The notes beneath the pieces are model-generated. The model had not been told where the DNA came from, ran no database searches, and saw only the letters and a list, made by a program, of their open reading frames with translations. This document shows positions 38,377-46,858 of a stretch of 64,000 nucleotides of DNA, one piece after another. Both the position numbers and the translations under genes were made by a program. Source of the DNA: Metabacillus dongyingensis (GTDB lineage: Bacteria; Bacillota; Bacilli; Bacillales; Bacillaceae). Numbering within the stretch: position 1 is the first letter of the stretch; every line of letters starts with the position of its first letter. The stretch is from assembly GCF_019933155.2 (NCBI RefSeq), contig NZ_CP082944.1, positions 4,838,001 to 4,902,000 on the forward strand, given 5' to 3'.

Positions 38377-38466
38377 GCTAATTGATTCCGGATTTTAGCT
38401 AAATAATATAAGATTTACGCTATTAATCTTGGGAAATCAGCTAATAAAATGTCATTTTAGGCTATA
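38377..38466. repeat. 21-bp phased motif block, locus 3
   Basis: GCTA starts at 38377, 38398, 38419, 38440 and 38461, five times exactly 21 bp apart: GCTAAT, GCTAAA, GCTATT, GCTAAT, GCTATA. Relative to the other loci the motif is reverse complemented. The 15-17 bases between motifs are unrelated to one another. It lies in the gap between the convergent ywhB and ywgA, which otherwise holds only terminators. Confidence 0.75.
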
Positions 38467-38560
38467 AATAAGGAACAGGACTATTCAAATCTGCTCAGGT
38501 TCCAATTCGTTATCTCAACTGCAGCATCTTCTTCCAGCCGCTAACCCTCCCTGGGCATAA

Positions 38561-38593
38561 TAAAAATCCCGGAGCCAAATATGACCGCGGGAA
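38561..38593 (-). terminator. ywgA terminator
   Basis: A TCCCG / CGGGA arm pair with a long loop, followed on the minus strand by TTTTTATTAT, just after the ywgA stop. Moderate strength. Confidence 0.6.
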
Positions 38594-38598
38594 CTCTT

Positions 38599-39105
38599 TT
38601 ATTGAACAACCTTCGTGCGAATGGACTCTATGTACGCATACGCCTGTTCAATTTCTTCTTCTGTGTATTTTTGCTTGCTCTTCAGGGTAAATACCTTCTC
38701 TTTCACTTCTTCTTTTTCAAGAGTGTCAAAGAAAAGGACCGTAGATACGAGCTCCAGGAATCTTGCTGACTGGCTGTTTAAGTCCTCCATACATTCTTTA
38801 AGAGGAGGCATCTCGAGCTCATAATGAGTTAAAAATTCCTCGCCTGCTTCTGTCAGGGAGTAGCGGTATTGAAAATAGCCGCCTTTTTTCTCATGCATTT
38901 CGTTCAGAAAGCCCAAATTGCACAGCTCTTCAATTCTGAGAGTAAGCTCCTCCGAATAAGGTCCGTAAAAATGAAAGTCATACTTTTCATAAAAAGGAAG
39001 ATTGATTTTTTTTGCGATATAGATCATTTTCTGAAGCTTTTTCCGTCCGGTGATTTCTCCTGATGAAGAGAACACCTTCATCAGTTTTGCGTGTTCGTTA
39101 AGCAA
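38599..39105 (-). CDS. ywgA: YwgA-family protein
   Basis: 168-residue soluble protein matching YwgA, conserved next to ywfO in Bacillus; function unknown. The N-terminal part (KLQKMIYIAKKINLPFYEKY, FYGPYSEELTLRIEEL) resembles the winged-helix antitoxin-like fold of phage GepA/SocA-type proteins, then a helical tail. TTG start at 39105 with GGAG nine bases upstream. The family resemblance to SocA-like proteins is an impression only. Confidence 0.8.
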   Translation of the reverse strand: MLNEHAKLMKVFSSSGEITGRKKLQKMIYIAKKINLPFYEKYDFHFYGPYSEELTLRIEELCNLGFLNEMHEKKGGYFQYRYSLTEAGEEFLTHYELEMPPLKECMEDLNSQSARFLELVSTVLFFDTLEKEEVKEKVFTLKSKQKYTEEEIEQAYAYIESIRTKVVQ

Positions 39106-39150
39106 ACCCCAACACTCCTAACCTTGTATTTTCACACTATCTCTCTTTTT

Positions 39151-40455
39151 TTATAAGTTTAACAATTCCAAAATCCGTTTCTTGGCCGTTCGTTTTGCTG
39201 ACATATCTTGAATGAGATCTAATGGAAAATACAGCTTATGGTCTGTTCTGCGTTTTCCGGATATCGCGTCTACTATTTCAGACTGACGGGAAAGCTCACG
39301 CAGGTCCCCATTCGGCAGCTGCAAATGAATCGGCAGCCTCTCCTCTTCCTCTCCCGGGCGATAGAAGTCATACGGAAGATCTGAAGATGAATCAACAACT
39401 AAATAATAGTCAGGATCAATGCCTGCCTTTTTAAAGAGAGCCGTAAGCTCCATCAGCTTTTTCATTTCCATTGTGGCTGCCGGATTAAACTCGGCATATT
39501 GAAACAAATTCCGGTTCATAAATCTTGTGCAAAGATCTCTCAATATAGGATCTGTCTCTTCCTGCCACTGCTGAAAATAGTACAGAACAACTGATTCATC
39601 CAATTTCAGATAATCCTGAGTTGTCACTTCATCTTCAAAAATGGAGTAAAAGTGAATGGGATCCTGCTTAAATGAGTAATAGTCTTTGTGCAGCTGTTTT
39701 GCACGATGAAGGATTTTCGTCAAAATTACTTCTGCACTGCGGGTTACCGGGTGGAAGTACACCTGCCAATACATCTGGTAACGGCTCATAATGTAATCCT
39801 CGACTGCATGCATGCCGCTTTGCTTAATCACGACCTGATCCTCGCGGGGCCTCATGACCCTGAGAATCCTCTCCATATCAAAATGACCATAGCTGACGCC
39901 TGTAAAATAGGCATCCCGCTGCAGGTAATCCATGCGGTCAGCATCAATCTGGCTTGAAATAAGGCTTACAACCTGTTTATTTTCATACGTTTTGGCAATG
40001 ACTTCCGATACCTTCTTCGGAAAATCATCTCCCATGCGGCTTAGCACCTCATTCACTTCTGTCTCTCCAACAAGAATGTCACGCGTGAACTTTTCATGAT
40101 CCAAATGAAACACTTTTTCAAAAGAATGCGAGAACGGACCATGTCCGAGATCATGCAGCAGTGCTGCACAAAGCGAAAGCAGACGGTCATCCTCATTCCA
40201 TTCAGGACGCCCTTTAAACACATCGTCTACAATTCTCCGTACAATTTCATAGACTCCTAAAGAATGATTAAAGCGGCTGTGCTCTGCTCCGTGAAAGACT
40301 AAATAGGTCGTCCCTAATTGACGGATCCTGCGGAGTCTTTGAAATTCTTTCGTTCCGATTAAATCCCAGATCAGCTTGTCCCGTACATGAATGTATCTGT
40401 GAACAGGATCTTTAAATACTTTTTCCTCAGATAACTTCCCGCTCCGATAGGCCAT
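39151..40455 (-). CDS. ywfO: HD-domain nucleotide hydrolase YwfO
   Basis: 434-residue HD-superfamily phosphohydrolase; B. subtilis YwfO is known as a dGTP-stimulated deoxynucleotide triphosphohydrolase. HD residues: His in HSRFNHSLGVYEIV, HD in ALLHDLGHGPFSHSFE, further Asp in SSQIDADRMDYLQRD. ATG 40455 is preferred because GAGGGA lies just upstream; the longer frame start has no site. Forty-five bp upstream of ywgA in the same direction. Confidence 0.92.
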   Translation of the reverse strand: MAYRSGKLSEEKVFKDPVHRYIHVRDKLIWDLIGTKEFQRLRRIRQLGTTYLVFHGAEHSRFNHSLGVYEIVRRIVDDVFKGRPEWNEDDRLLSLCAALLHDLGHGPFSHSFEKVFHLDHEKFTRDILVGETEVNEVLSRMGDDFPKKVSEVIAKTYENKQVVSLISSQIDADRMDYLQRDAYFTGVSYGHFDMERILRVMRPREDQVVIKQSGMHAVEDYIMSRYQMYWQVYFHPVTRSAEVILTKILHRAKQLHKDYYSFKQDPIHFYSIFEDEVTTQDYLKLDESVVLYYFQQWQEETDPILRDLCTRFMNRNLFQYAEFNPAATMEMKKLMELTALFKKAGIDPDYYLVVDSSSDLPYDFYRPGEEEERLPIHLQLPNGDLRELSRQSEIVDAISGKRRTDHKLYFPLDLIQDMSAKRTAKKRILELLNL

Positions 40456-40541
40456 CGCTTTCCCTCTTCCATCTTGACTTGTTTCCATTATATCGATTCT
40501 TTTTTGATGCAAACAACCATTTTTTAAAGGAATCAGCCGGA

Positions 40542-40578
40542 TAAAAAAATCACCACTGCATGATAAGCCAATGGTGAT
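40542..40578 (-). terminator. Terminator of the DUF1450 gene
   Basis: The stem TCACCA / TGGTGA with a minus-strand T-run (plus AAAAAAA), adjacent to the stop codon at 40580. Confidence 0.7.
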
Positions 40579-40579
40579 A

Positions 40580-40804
40580 TTATTTACTGATTTTTGTTTC
40601 GATCTTAACCATTAATTCGTCCTCGTTTGGTGCTGAGAGCGGACGATTATTTACAAATGCAAACGATTTTTTTCTTCCCGGACCGCAGTAAGATTGGCAC
40701 CCGATATCAATTTTCGCTTCGGGATCAACCTTTTTCAGGCGGGGGAGCAACGTCTTAATATTGGTTGCCTGGCAATCGTCGCATATTCTGAATTCATTTG
40801 CCAC
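40580..40804 (-). CDS. DUF1450 small cysteine protein
   Basis: 74-residue protein of the DUF1450/YuzB-like family with two cysteine pairs, ICDDCQATN and [21 protein letters not shown], suggesting a metal site or thioredoxin-like ferredoxin fold. Function unknown. Short single gene between ywfO and rsfA. A Gly-Pro-Gly loop after the last Cys is the family hallmark. Confidence 0.85.
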   Translation of the reverse strand: MANEFRICDDCQATNIKTLLPRLKKVDPEAKIDIGCQSYCGPGRKKSFAFVNNRPLSAPNEDELMVKIETKISK

Positions 40805-40956
40805 CTTATTTACAACCCTTTCCTTCTATTGAATCACGTTCAAACACTATTTGGTATTTTACCGTTAATCGACCCTCATTGCAAGCCGGGGGAAATAACT
40901 TCTCATTATAGACAAATGTAAAAATAAAGAAAATCTAGTATCCTTGTAAAGTTTTT

Positions 40957-40986
40957 GTATAAAGCCCAGAGTTTCTGGTCAAAATG
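40957..40986 (+). promoter_or_regulatory. SigF-type promoter of rsfA
   Basis: GTATA at 40957-40961, 15 bases, then GGTCAAAATG (40977-40986): a full match to the forespore SigF consensus (GYATA, 15, GGNNANANTR). In B. subtilis rsfA is a SigF gene. The start codon is 205 bp downstream, with a repeat copy between. Confidence 0.75.
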
Positions 40987-41017
40987 ATAACAAGAAAATA
41001 CACAACTATCTATCTAA

Positions 41018-41150
41018 GAAAAGCGCAAGCGCAAAGCCCCGCTCCGGCAGGCAGATAAAGGTCCGGCAGAAAAGTCCGGGTTTGACTTTTTTGGCAGAGC
41101 CGTTCCGGCCAAGGACTTGAAGGCGCTGAAGCTAGACATCAAAACGCAAT
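41018..41150 (+). repeat. Dispersed palindromic repeat, copy 5
   Basis: Starts GAAAAGCGCAAGCGC, contains CCGGCAGGCAGATAAAGGTC and CCGTTCCGGCCAAGGA, and ends GCTAGACATCAAAACGCAA. It lies between the SigF promoter and rsfA, hence in the mRNA leader. Confidence 0.8.
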
Positions 41151-41190
41151 ATTTTATAGTTTCTAAAACTTAAAAAAGGGAGTTGAGACC

Positions 41191-41937
41191 ATGAAGCAAA
41201 GACAAGATGCCTGGTCAGAAGAAGATGATTTATTATTGGCTGAAACCGTGCTCCGCCACGTTCGCGAAGGAAGCACACAGCTAAACGCATTTGAAGAAGT
41301 TGGAGACAAACTCAATCGCACATCAGCTGCCTGCGGTTTCCGCTGGAATGCAGTAGTCAGACATAACTATGAAAAAGCGCTTCAGCTTGCAAAAAAACAG
41401 CGCAAACAAAAGATGAGAGCAACCGGCAAGGGTCAGCCTGCCAAAAAACAATTGCTTTATTCTCCGCAGGAATCAGAAGCAGCACCGGAAATGACAGAAG
41501 CTGAATCTTTTGAGATTGATAATGAGGAACTGCCTGCAGTGACTCATCCTGTCTACAAAGAAGAGGTTTATAAAGAAGAATCTTATGAAATTCCATATAC
41601 AGCTCGGAGAACACCTGCCGCATCTGCAGATCTTACAATGAACCAGGTTGTCGCATTTTTAGAATCTTATTCTTCAAACAATGAACATGTAAATGCCTTA
41701 AAACTTGAGAATGAGAGATTGAAACGTGAAAACTATGAGCTATCCAGACGCAATCAGGATCTGGCTGTAAAGGTTTCTCAGCTTGAACAGGATACTGTTA
41801 TGGTTCAAGAAGATTATGAAACATTAATGAAGATTATGAATCGTGCAAGAAAACTAGTTTTATTTGAGGAAGAAGAGCGTCCGGCTACGAAGTTTAAAAT
41901 GGACCGCAACGGCAATCTTGAAAAGCTTGCCGAATAG
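41191..41937 (+). CDS. rsfA: Prespore-specific transcription factor RsfA
   Basis: 248-residue regulator of SigF-dependent genes in the forespore. N-terminal Myb/SANT-like DNA-binding domain ([20 protein letters not shown], then [19 protein letters not shown]). A variable middle part follows, and a C-terminal coiled coil (residues 175-225, [20 protein letters not shown]). Length and architecture match B. subtilis RsfA (YwfN). AAAGGGAG precedes the ATG. The predicted SigF promoter upstream strengthens the call. Confidence 0.94.
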   Translation: MKQRQDAWSEEDDLLLAETVLRHVREGSTQLNAFEEVGDKLNRTSAACGFRWNAVVRHNYEKALQLAKKQRKQKMRATGKGQPAKKQLLYSPQESEAAPEMTEAESFEIDNEELPAVTHPVYKEEVYKEESYEIPYTARRTPAASADLTMNQVVAFLESYSSNNEHVNALKLENERLKRENYELSRRNQDLAVKVSQLEQDTVMVQEDYETLMKIMNRARKLVLFEEEERPATKFKMDRNGNLEKLAE

Positions 41938-41939
41938 TG

Positions 41940-42070
41940 CGAAAAATGGAAGCAGCAAGTCAGCTTCGACAGACAGAACAAAATCCCCCGAAAAAGTCCG
42001 ATTCGACTTTTTGGGGGATTTTGTTCTGGCCTAGGAGTTAGGTGATGGAGCTAGACATAGAAGCGCAAAA
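41940..42070 (+). repeat. Dispersed palindromic repeat, copy 6; probable rsfA terminator
   Basis: Diverged member with long arms: CAGAACAAAATCCCCC / GGGGGATTTTGTTCTG, ending in the family tail GGAGCTAGACAT and AAGCGCAAAA. Lying directly after the rsfA stop, its hairpin could terminate rsfA mRNA even though no long T-run follows. Confidence 0.7.
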
Positions 42071-42091
42071 CTTTATACTGCTAAGCTCATA

Positions 42092-42121
42092 AGAAAACAC
42101 ATCAGAAACAAACCTGATGCG
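42092..42121 (-). terminator. lipL terminator
   Basis: The stem ACATCAG / CTGATGC with a minus-strand GTTTTCTTAT tail, ten bp after the lipL stop. Confidence 0.65.
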
Positions 42122-42130
42122 TTCGTTTTT

Positions 42131-42973
42131 CTATTGCACAGTTCCAAACACTTTTTCATTCCGGTCATACATGCGAAGCAGATTTTTTTCAAACAGCACC
42201 TGTTCATCGACAGACAGTGCAGCAGCGTAAATTCTGCCGCTCAGGTCCTTTAAGGTTTTCAGAAACGACAGCATAAGAGTTTGAACAGTAATTTCATCAT
42301 GAAGCAGTTCGCTTAAGGATGCCATTGTTTCAGGAACAATTTGAGGATATACAAATTTCGTCGGTTCACCTTTTTTCGCAAGCTCATAAAATCTGCGTAT
42401 CAATTCCGCCCTCCAAGCTCCGCTGCCGTTGGCACAAAGATAAATTTGAACAGCGATGCCCCCGCGCAGTCTTCGCTGTGAAATTCCGGCGAATTTTTTC
42501 CCGCCTATGCTTAAGTCATAGCTGCCTGGGCAATAAGATCCCGTTATTTCTCTTGCTTCTATCTCAGTACCATAGTCCGCAAGCATCCGCTTAATCAGGT
42601 CCCACATCGTGTCATAGCCGCGATTGATATCGATCCCCTTTTCAGTTTCAGGGAAAATCAGTGATATATTAAGAACCCCTTCATCTAAAACAACAGCAAG
42701 GCCGCCTGAATTTCGTACGATCACGCGATACCCCTGTTCTTTTAAATAAGAGATTCCATCCTGTAAATAAGGAAGCTTTGTATCTTGAATGCCAAGCACA
42801 ATCGTTTTGTGGTGAACCCATGTCCGGGCCGTTGCAGGTGAAGTGCCGTTCCCGACCGCTGCACATAACGTATCATCCATCGCAAAGGACTGTCTCGCAT
42901 CAAAATGAGGTCCGAGACTGGACTGATCGACAATCTTCCATTCATTTTGTTTTAATAAGGTTTCAAATGACAT
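42131..42973 (-). CDS. lipL: Octanoyl-[GcvH]:protein N-octanoyltransferase
   Basis: 280-residue amidotransferase of the lipoate protein ligase fold. It moves octanoyl from GcvH to E2 subunits during lipoate synthesis in Bacillus. Conserved [16 protein letters not shown] segment reads [19 protein letters not shown]; catalytic Cys in [13 protein letters not shown] (about 150); the Lys motif [12 protein letters not shown] follows. ATG follows GGGAGG. Matches YwfL by synteny with pta. Confidence 0.93.
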   Translation of the reverse strand: MSFETLLKQNEWKIVDQSSLGPHFDARQSFAMDDTLCAAVGNGTSPATARTWVHHKTIVLGIQDTKLPYLQDGISYLKEQGYRVIVRNSGGLAVVLDEGVLNISLIFPETEKGIDINRGYDTMWDLIKRMLADYGTEIEAREITGSYCPGSYDLSIGGKKFAGISQRRLRGGIAVQIYLCANGSGAWRAELIRRFYELAKKGEPTKFVYPQIVPETMASLSELLHDEITVQTLMLSFLKTLKDLSGRIYAAALSVDEQVLFEKNLLRMYDRNEKVFGTVQ

Positions 42974-43040
42974 GTTGATGAAATCCTCCCGAGTTTATAA
43001 GCATGTATATTATAGCATGAACAATCGGAAATATTGATGC

Positions 43041-43075
43041 ATAAAAAGAGACAGCCTGCTCTCAGGCTGTCTCTC
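43041..43075 (-). terminator. pta terminator
   Basis: The stem GAGACAGCCTG / CAGGCTGTCTC with a four-base loop and minus-strand TTTTTATG, 12 bp after the pta stop. Confidence 0.92.
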
Positions 43076-43086
43076 ATTTCTCACTA

Positions 43087-44058
43087 TTAAACCGCTTGTC
43101 CAGCAGTAATCAGTGCAAGCTTATAAACATCTTCTGCATTACATCCGCGTGAAAGATCGTTCACAGGTGCATTCAAGCCTTGCAGAATCGGTCCGACTGC
43201 TTCAAAGTTTCCTAAGCGCTGTGCAATTTTGTATCCGATGTTCCCTGCTTCTAGGCTTGGGAAAACAAATACGTTTGCATCGCCTTTGATGACAGAGTCC
43301 GGTGCCTTTGATTTTGCTACAGAAGGTACAAATGCAGCGTCAAATTGGAACTCACCGTCTAACACAAGGTTAGGCTCCATTTCTTTTGCTATTTTTACCG
43401 CTTCAGCAACGCGCTCTGTTTCAGGTGATTTTGCAGATCCTTTTGTTGAGAAGCTGAGCATAGCAACTCTAGGTTCGATATCAAACATATCGGCTGTTTT
43501 TGCACTTTCGATTGCAATCTCAGCAAGATCTTGGCTATTAGGCGAAATGTTGATTGCACAGTCAGCAAATACATATTTCTCGTCGCCGCGAACCATGATG
43601 AAGACACCTGATGTTTTCTTGACTCCCTCTTTTGTTTTAATGATTTGAAGCGCCGGGCGAACTGTGTCTGCCGTTGAATGAGCAGCACCGCTTACTAAGC
43701 CGTGAGCTTGTCCAGTGTACACAAGCATTGTTCCAAAGTAGTTTTCATCAAGCAGGATTTTTTGCGCCTGCTCTTCTGTAGCTTTGCCTTTTCGGCGTTC
43801 TACGAAAGATTGAACAAGCTCGTTCATGCCTTCAAATGTATTAGGGTCATAAATTTCGACACCATCTAACGTAAGATTCAGTTCATCTGCTTTTTTCGTA
43901 ATCTCCTCATTGCTGCCGACAAGAATCGGTTTTAGAATTCCTTCTCCAGCCAAACGGTTTGCAGCAGTAAGAATACGCTCATCCATTCCTTCAGGAAAAA
44001 CGATTTTAAGCTCTTTTCCAGTTACTTTTTCTTTTAAAAGAGTAAATAAATCAGACAT
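43087..44058 (-). CDS. pta: Phosphate acetyltransferase
   Basis: 323-residue phosphotransacetylase converting acetyl-CoA and phosphate to acetyl-phosphate in overflow metabolism; same length as B. subtilis Pta. Characteristic blocks LVSGAAHSTADTVRPALQII and GDEKYVFADCAINISPN, with GDANVFVFPSLEAGNIGYKI near the C-terminus. ATG follows TAGGAGG. A catabolite-responsive element (44144-44157) upstream is placed as in B. subtilis, where CcpA activates pta. Confidence 0.97.
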   Translation of the reverse strand: MSDLFTLLKEKVTGKELKIVFPEGMDERILTAANRLAGEGILKPILVGSNEEITKKADELNLTLDGVEIYDPNTFEGMNELVQSFVERRKGKATEEQAQKILLDENYFGTMLVYTGQAHGLVSGAAHSTADTVRPALQIIKTKEGVKKTSGVFIMVRGDEKYVFADCAINISPNSQDLAEIAIESAKTADMFDIEPRVAMLSFSTKGSAKSPETERVAEAVKIAKEMEPNLVLDGEFQFDAAFVPSVAKSKAPDSVIKGDANVFVFPSLEAGNIGYKIAQRLGNFEAVGPILQGLNAPVNDLSRGCNAEDVYKLALITAGQAV

Positions 44059-44143
44059 TACAAAACCTCCTAATTAGTATAAATCCATTGATCCAAGATT
44101 AAGGATACTCCACTTACAGACAAATTCAAACAGCCGCGGGCAA

Positions 44144-44157
44144 ATAGAGCGCTTACA
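44144..44157 (-). promoter_or_regulatory. cre site upstream of pta
   Basis: The minus strand reads TGTAAGCGCTCTAT, 12 of 14 positions of the CcpA consensus TGWAANCGNTNWCA and very near the activating pta cre of B. subtilis. It is about 90 bp upstream of the pta start, the right place for activation rather than a roadblock. Confidence 0.6.
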
Positions 44158-44307
44158 CCTTAAATTCTTTATTTTCACAATTAACTAACATTTAAACTTA
44201 TGTACTTCCTTTATAATATGGACAATGAAGGCTGTTTCCATTATGGAATGGACAAACTATGGTATAGTTAATAGGTAATTAAGAATGATGAAACGGAGTG
44301 AACTTAT

Positions 44308-45051
44308 ATGAGTGAAGCTGCACAAACGTTAGATGGCTGGTATTGTTTACATGATTTCCGCGCAATGAACTGGGCGCTTTGGAAAACAGTAAGCAGTGAC
44401 GAGCGTCAAGCAGCAATTTATGAGTTTCAGGGTTTGCTTGAAAAATGGGGAATTGCTGATGATCAAAAGCAAGGCAGTCAGGCATTATATTCGATTGTCG
44501 GACAAAAAGCTGACTTTATGCTGATGATTTTGCGCCCTACTATGGAAGAGTTAAATGTTATTGAAACAGAGTTTAATAAATCGAAGCTTGCTGATTATAC
44601 TCTGCCTGCATATTCATATGTATCTGTTGTAGAGCTCAGCAACTATTTGCCTGCTGGTGAAGATCCATACCAAAATCCTCAAGTGCTTGCCCGTCTTTAT
44701 CCATCTCTTCCTGAAGCAAAGCATGTCTGCTTCTATCCGATGGATAAACGCCGCAATGGCCAGGATAACTGGTACATGCTTCCGATGGATGAGCGCAAAA
44801 GCCTGATGCGCAGCCATGGCATGATCGGCCGCCAATACGCTGGAAAAGTAAAGCAGATTATTACAGGCTCTGTCGGTTTTGATGATTTTGAATGGGGTGT
44901 CACGTTATTCTCAGATGATGTTCTTCAGTTCAAAAAACTTATTTACGAAATGCGTTTTGACGAGGTCAGCGCACGTTACGGCGAATTTGGCACATTCTTT
45001 GTAGGAAACATTCTTCCTGCCGATAAATTGTACGGATATTTTCATATCTAA
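44308..45051 (+). CDS. hemQ: Coproheme decarboxylase HemQ
   Basis: 247-residue chlorite-dismutase-family protein catalysing the last step of the coproporphyrin-dependent heme pathway of Gram-positives. Characteristic [14 protein letters not shown] at the N-terminus; the active-site Tyr region [19 protein letters not shown]; proximal His in [18 protein letters not shown] after ACGGAGTGA. TGGACA and TATAGT about 45-60 bp upstream form a plausible promoter. Divergent from pta, as in B. subtilis (YwfI). Confidence 0.96.
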   Translation: MSEAAQTLDGWYCLHDFRAMNWALWKTVSSDERQAAIYEFQGLLEKWGIADDQKQGSQALYSIVGQKADFMLMILRPTMEELNVIETEFNKSKLADYTLPAYSYVSVVELSNYLPAGEDPYQNPQVLARLYPSLPEAKHVCFYPMDKRRNGQDNWYMLPMDERKSLMRSHGMIGRQYAGKVKQIITGSVGFDDFEWGVTLFSDDVLQFKKLIYEMRFDEVSARYGEFGTFFVGNILPADKLYGYFHI

Positions 45052-45066
45052 GGAACGATAGTATAA

Positions 45067-45097
45067 GCCCTTGCCTAAGCCGGCAAGGGCTTTTTAT
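45067..45097 (+). terminator. hemQ terminator
   Basis: The stem GCCCTTGCC / GGCAAGGGC followed by TTTTTATAT. Confidence 0.92.
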
Positions 45098-45126
45098 ATA
45101 TAATAAAAACAGCACCGTCGGCAATC

Positions 45127-45239
45127 CTCAGCGCCTAACTCCCCAGTCAGGACGGCTCCGCCAAAAAAAGCAAACTAGGGCCTTTTTCAGAAGATCCTTC
45201 TCTGCCTGTCGGAGCTGACCAAGGCATTTCCGCTTTTCT
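45127..45239 (-). repeat. Dispersed palindromic repeat, copy 7 (inverted)
   Basis: Reverse-complement copy: its right end reads CCGCTTTTCTT and it contains GGAGCTGACCAAGGC, TCTGCCTGTCGG and CCTAACTCCCCAGTCAGGAC. It lies between hemQ and the decayed cwlJ. The remaining part of the gap holds a SigE-like promoter. Confidence 0.75.
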
Positions 45240-45243
45240 TAGT

Positions 45244-45272
45244 GTCATAACACTGCCTTTCCCATCATACCT
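45244..45272 (+). promoter_or_regulatory. SigE-like promoter of cwlJ-gerQ
   Basis: GTCATAA (45244-45250), 15 bases, then CATACCT (45266-45272). This resembles the mother-cell SigE pattern (-35 KMATATT-like, -10 CATACANT). gerQ is a mother-cell gene in B. subtilis. The -10 is good, the -35 moderate. Confidence 0.45.
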
Positions 45273-45349
45273 ATTAATGAGTAAGACCTAATTTTTTTCA
45301 TCTAATCACCTTATACAACCAGATGTTTTTTCATAAGGCAGGTGATGAC

Positions 45350-45769
45350 ATGGGAGTGATTTCCTATACATCAAGGAAGTTATGCTGCCTGCATGATTGA
45401 TCCGTGCAGAGAGCGAAGGAGATGGCAAGCTCGGCATGTTCATGGCTGGAAATGTTGGAGTAAGTCTGGTTCGTGCTGAATGTCTCGATTTTAGGGATCT
45501 AACATCGCTTACCAGATGATCTTCCAAAAGCCGGGCGGATTTGAGGCTGCAGAAAAGGGTTATTATTATCAGGATGCAAGGCAAAGCAGGATTGATTTGG
45601 CCAAAAAAGGCACCAGCGGTCAAAGATTTCATCCGGCAGCCAATTCCCTTTGGTTTTCGGATCTTTCGGAAAATGTCCGGGAACCTGGTATAACCAGCCG
45701 AATACAGGAAGGTTCAAATCGCCCTTTTTCTTTTCGCCTACTCGAGCAAATTGTCCTGACGTTTTTTAA
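45350..45769 (+). pseudogene. cwlJ: Decayed cwlJ (spore cortex lytic enzyme)
   Basis: The stretch reads as a CwlJ/SleB-family cell wall hydrolase only if several breaks are bridged. MGVISYTS begins at 45350; EVMLPA, an in-frame TGA (45394-45396) and LIRAESEGDGKLGMFMAGNVG follow in a second frame. QMIFQKPGGFEAAEKGYYYQ (from about 45513) is in a third, and WYNQPNTGRFKSPFFFSPT to the TAA at 45769 in the first again. The total of 140 codons equals intact CwlJ. At least three frameshifts and one stop make a sequencing error unlikely. It sits just before gerQ, its usual operon partner. Loss here suggests the Ca-DPA cortex-lysis role is absent or supplied elsewhere. Confidence 0.88.
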
Positions 45770-45794
45770 TTTTTTCTATCTAAGGAGGTACAAC

Positions 45795-46220
45795 ATGAAT
45801 TCAGCGTACAATCAGTTTGGAGCAGGCTTCAATCCATATGGAGCCGGGTATGATTACCGTCAGCAGCAGCCGCAGTATGGCTATCCCCAACAGCAGCAAC
45901 AGCAGGGCGGCCAGCAGCAAACACCCACTCAGGCTCAAGGCGGAATGCTGCCGCTAGAGGAATCGTACATTGAGAATATACTTCGTTTAAATCGCGGGAA
46001 AGTAGCTACAGTCTATATGACGTTTGAAGCCAGCAAAGAGTGGAACTCTAAAATTTTTAAAGGTGTCATCGAAGCCGCAGGACGAGATCATATTATTTTA
46101 AGCGATCAAAAAACAGCAAAAAGATACCTGCTGTTAATGGTTTACTTAGACTATATTACGTTTGATGAGGAAATTGCTTATTATTATCCGTATGATATGA
46201 CTTCATATCCTCCAAGATAA
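45795..46220 (+). CDS. gerQ: Spore coat protein GerQ
   Basis: 141-residue spore coat protein needed to localise CwlJ for Ca-DPA germination; cross-linked by transglutaminase in B. subtilis. The N-terminal half is rich in Tyr, Gly and Gln (residues 5-45, many glutamines). The conserved C-terminal domain begins MLPLEESYIENILRLNRGK and contains YMTFEASKEWNSKIFKGVIE. ATG 45795 follows a perfect AAGGAGG; the longer reading frame upstream belongs to the cwlJ remnant. It is intact, unlike its partner gene. Confidence 0.96.
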   Translation: MNSAYNQFGAGFNPYGAGYDYRQQQPQYGYPQQQQQQGGQQQTPTQAQGGMLPLEESYIENILRLNRGKVATVYMTFEASKEWNSKIFKGVIEAAGRDHIILSDQKTAKRYLLLMVYLDYITFDEEIAYYYPYDMTSYPPR

Positions 46221-46229
46221 TCGTACAGG

Positions 46230-46258
46230 GCATACATGAAAGATGTATGCTCTTTTTG
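46230..46258 (+). terminator. gerQ terminator
   Basis: The stem GCATACAT / ATGTATGC followed by TCTTTTTG, ten bp after the gerQ stop. Confidence 0.88.
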
Positions 46259-46276
46259 TGCAAAAAATGGTCCGCA

Positions 46277-46702
46277 TTAACCCTTCCAATAATAGCGCTC
46301 ATCTTTCTCCTGATCTTCGCTGGTTTCTTCAAGGTCACGCTCATTTCTGCTTTGAAACAGGGTAAGCGTCTGTTTTTCGATGTCAGATGGATTTACAGCG
46401 GCTGCATGTTCTGCCTCTCCATCTTTTCCTTTAACTGCATCTATTAATTGTTCCATCAGAACGTTGCGCTTTTCTTGCTGTTTTAAAAGAGCTGCCAGAC
46501 CGAGCAAGAGGCTCCCGGCTGCAAGTAATGTAACATAGACGGAGAAGGACGGAATGTACTGCCATATCATTAAAGACGCGGGGCTTCCATATTCACCAAG
46601 TTCTTCTTCCAGCGACTTAAAAATGAGTGATATATGATTTAATGCACCTGATACACCTGATAAAATCATCAAACTGCCTATAATCAAAAGCACCTTCTTC
46701 AC
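46277..46702 (-). CDS. Two-helix membrane protein of unknown function
   Basis: 141 residues. A hydrophobic N-terminal segment (VLLIIGSLMILSGVSGAL) and a second (SFSVYVTLLAAGSLLLGLAAL, about 52-72) are followed by a charged, soluble tail rich in Glu/Asp (from about residue 75). I do not recognise the family. ATG with GAAGAAGGTG-type weak context; the gene stands alone between gerQ and ywdK. The amphipathic DIEKQTLTLFQSRNERDLEE stretch may form a coiled coil. Confidence 0.7.
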   Translation of the reverse strand: MKKVLLIIGSLMILSGVSGALNHISLIFKSLEEELGEYGSPASLMIWQYIPSFSVYVTLLAAGSLLLGLAALLKQQEKRNVLMEQLIDAVKGKDGEAEHAAAVNPSDIEKQTLTLFQSRNERDLEETSEDQEKDERYYWKG

Positions 46703-46822
46703 GTTTTAAACCACCCTTTTTTTTCTTATTTTACCATGTATTGTGTGATAGGGATAATAGATTTGCAGGTTAATTATCGATTCCTGAGGTTTATGATCAA
46801 ATTGATACCCCTTCCCTTTTTC

Positions 46823-46852
46823 AAAAAAAAAAGAGTCCCGCAAAGGACTCCT
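46823..46852 (-). terminator. ywdK terminator
   Basis: The stem GAGTCC / GGACTC with a long minus-strand T-run (ten A on the plus strand), next to the ywdK stop. Confidence 0.88.
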
Positions 46853-46858
46853 CCAATT

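Noticed and set aside
45306-45717. Two minus-strand frames upstream of gerQ
   Set aside because: They are shadows of the cwlJ remnant on the plus strand, with no ribosome site and no family resemblance.
45516-45794. Long N-terminal extension of GerQ
   Set aside because: The upstream part is one frame of the broken cwlJ; a perfect ribosome site precedes the ATG at 45795.
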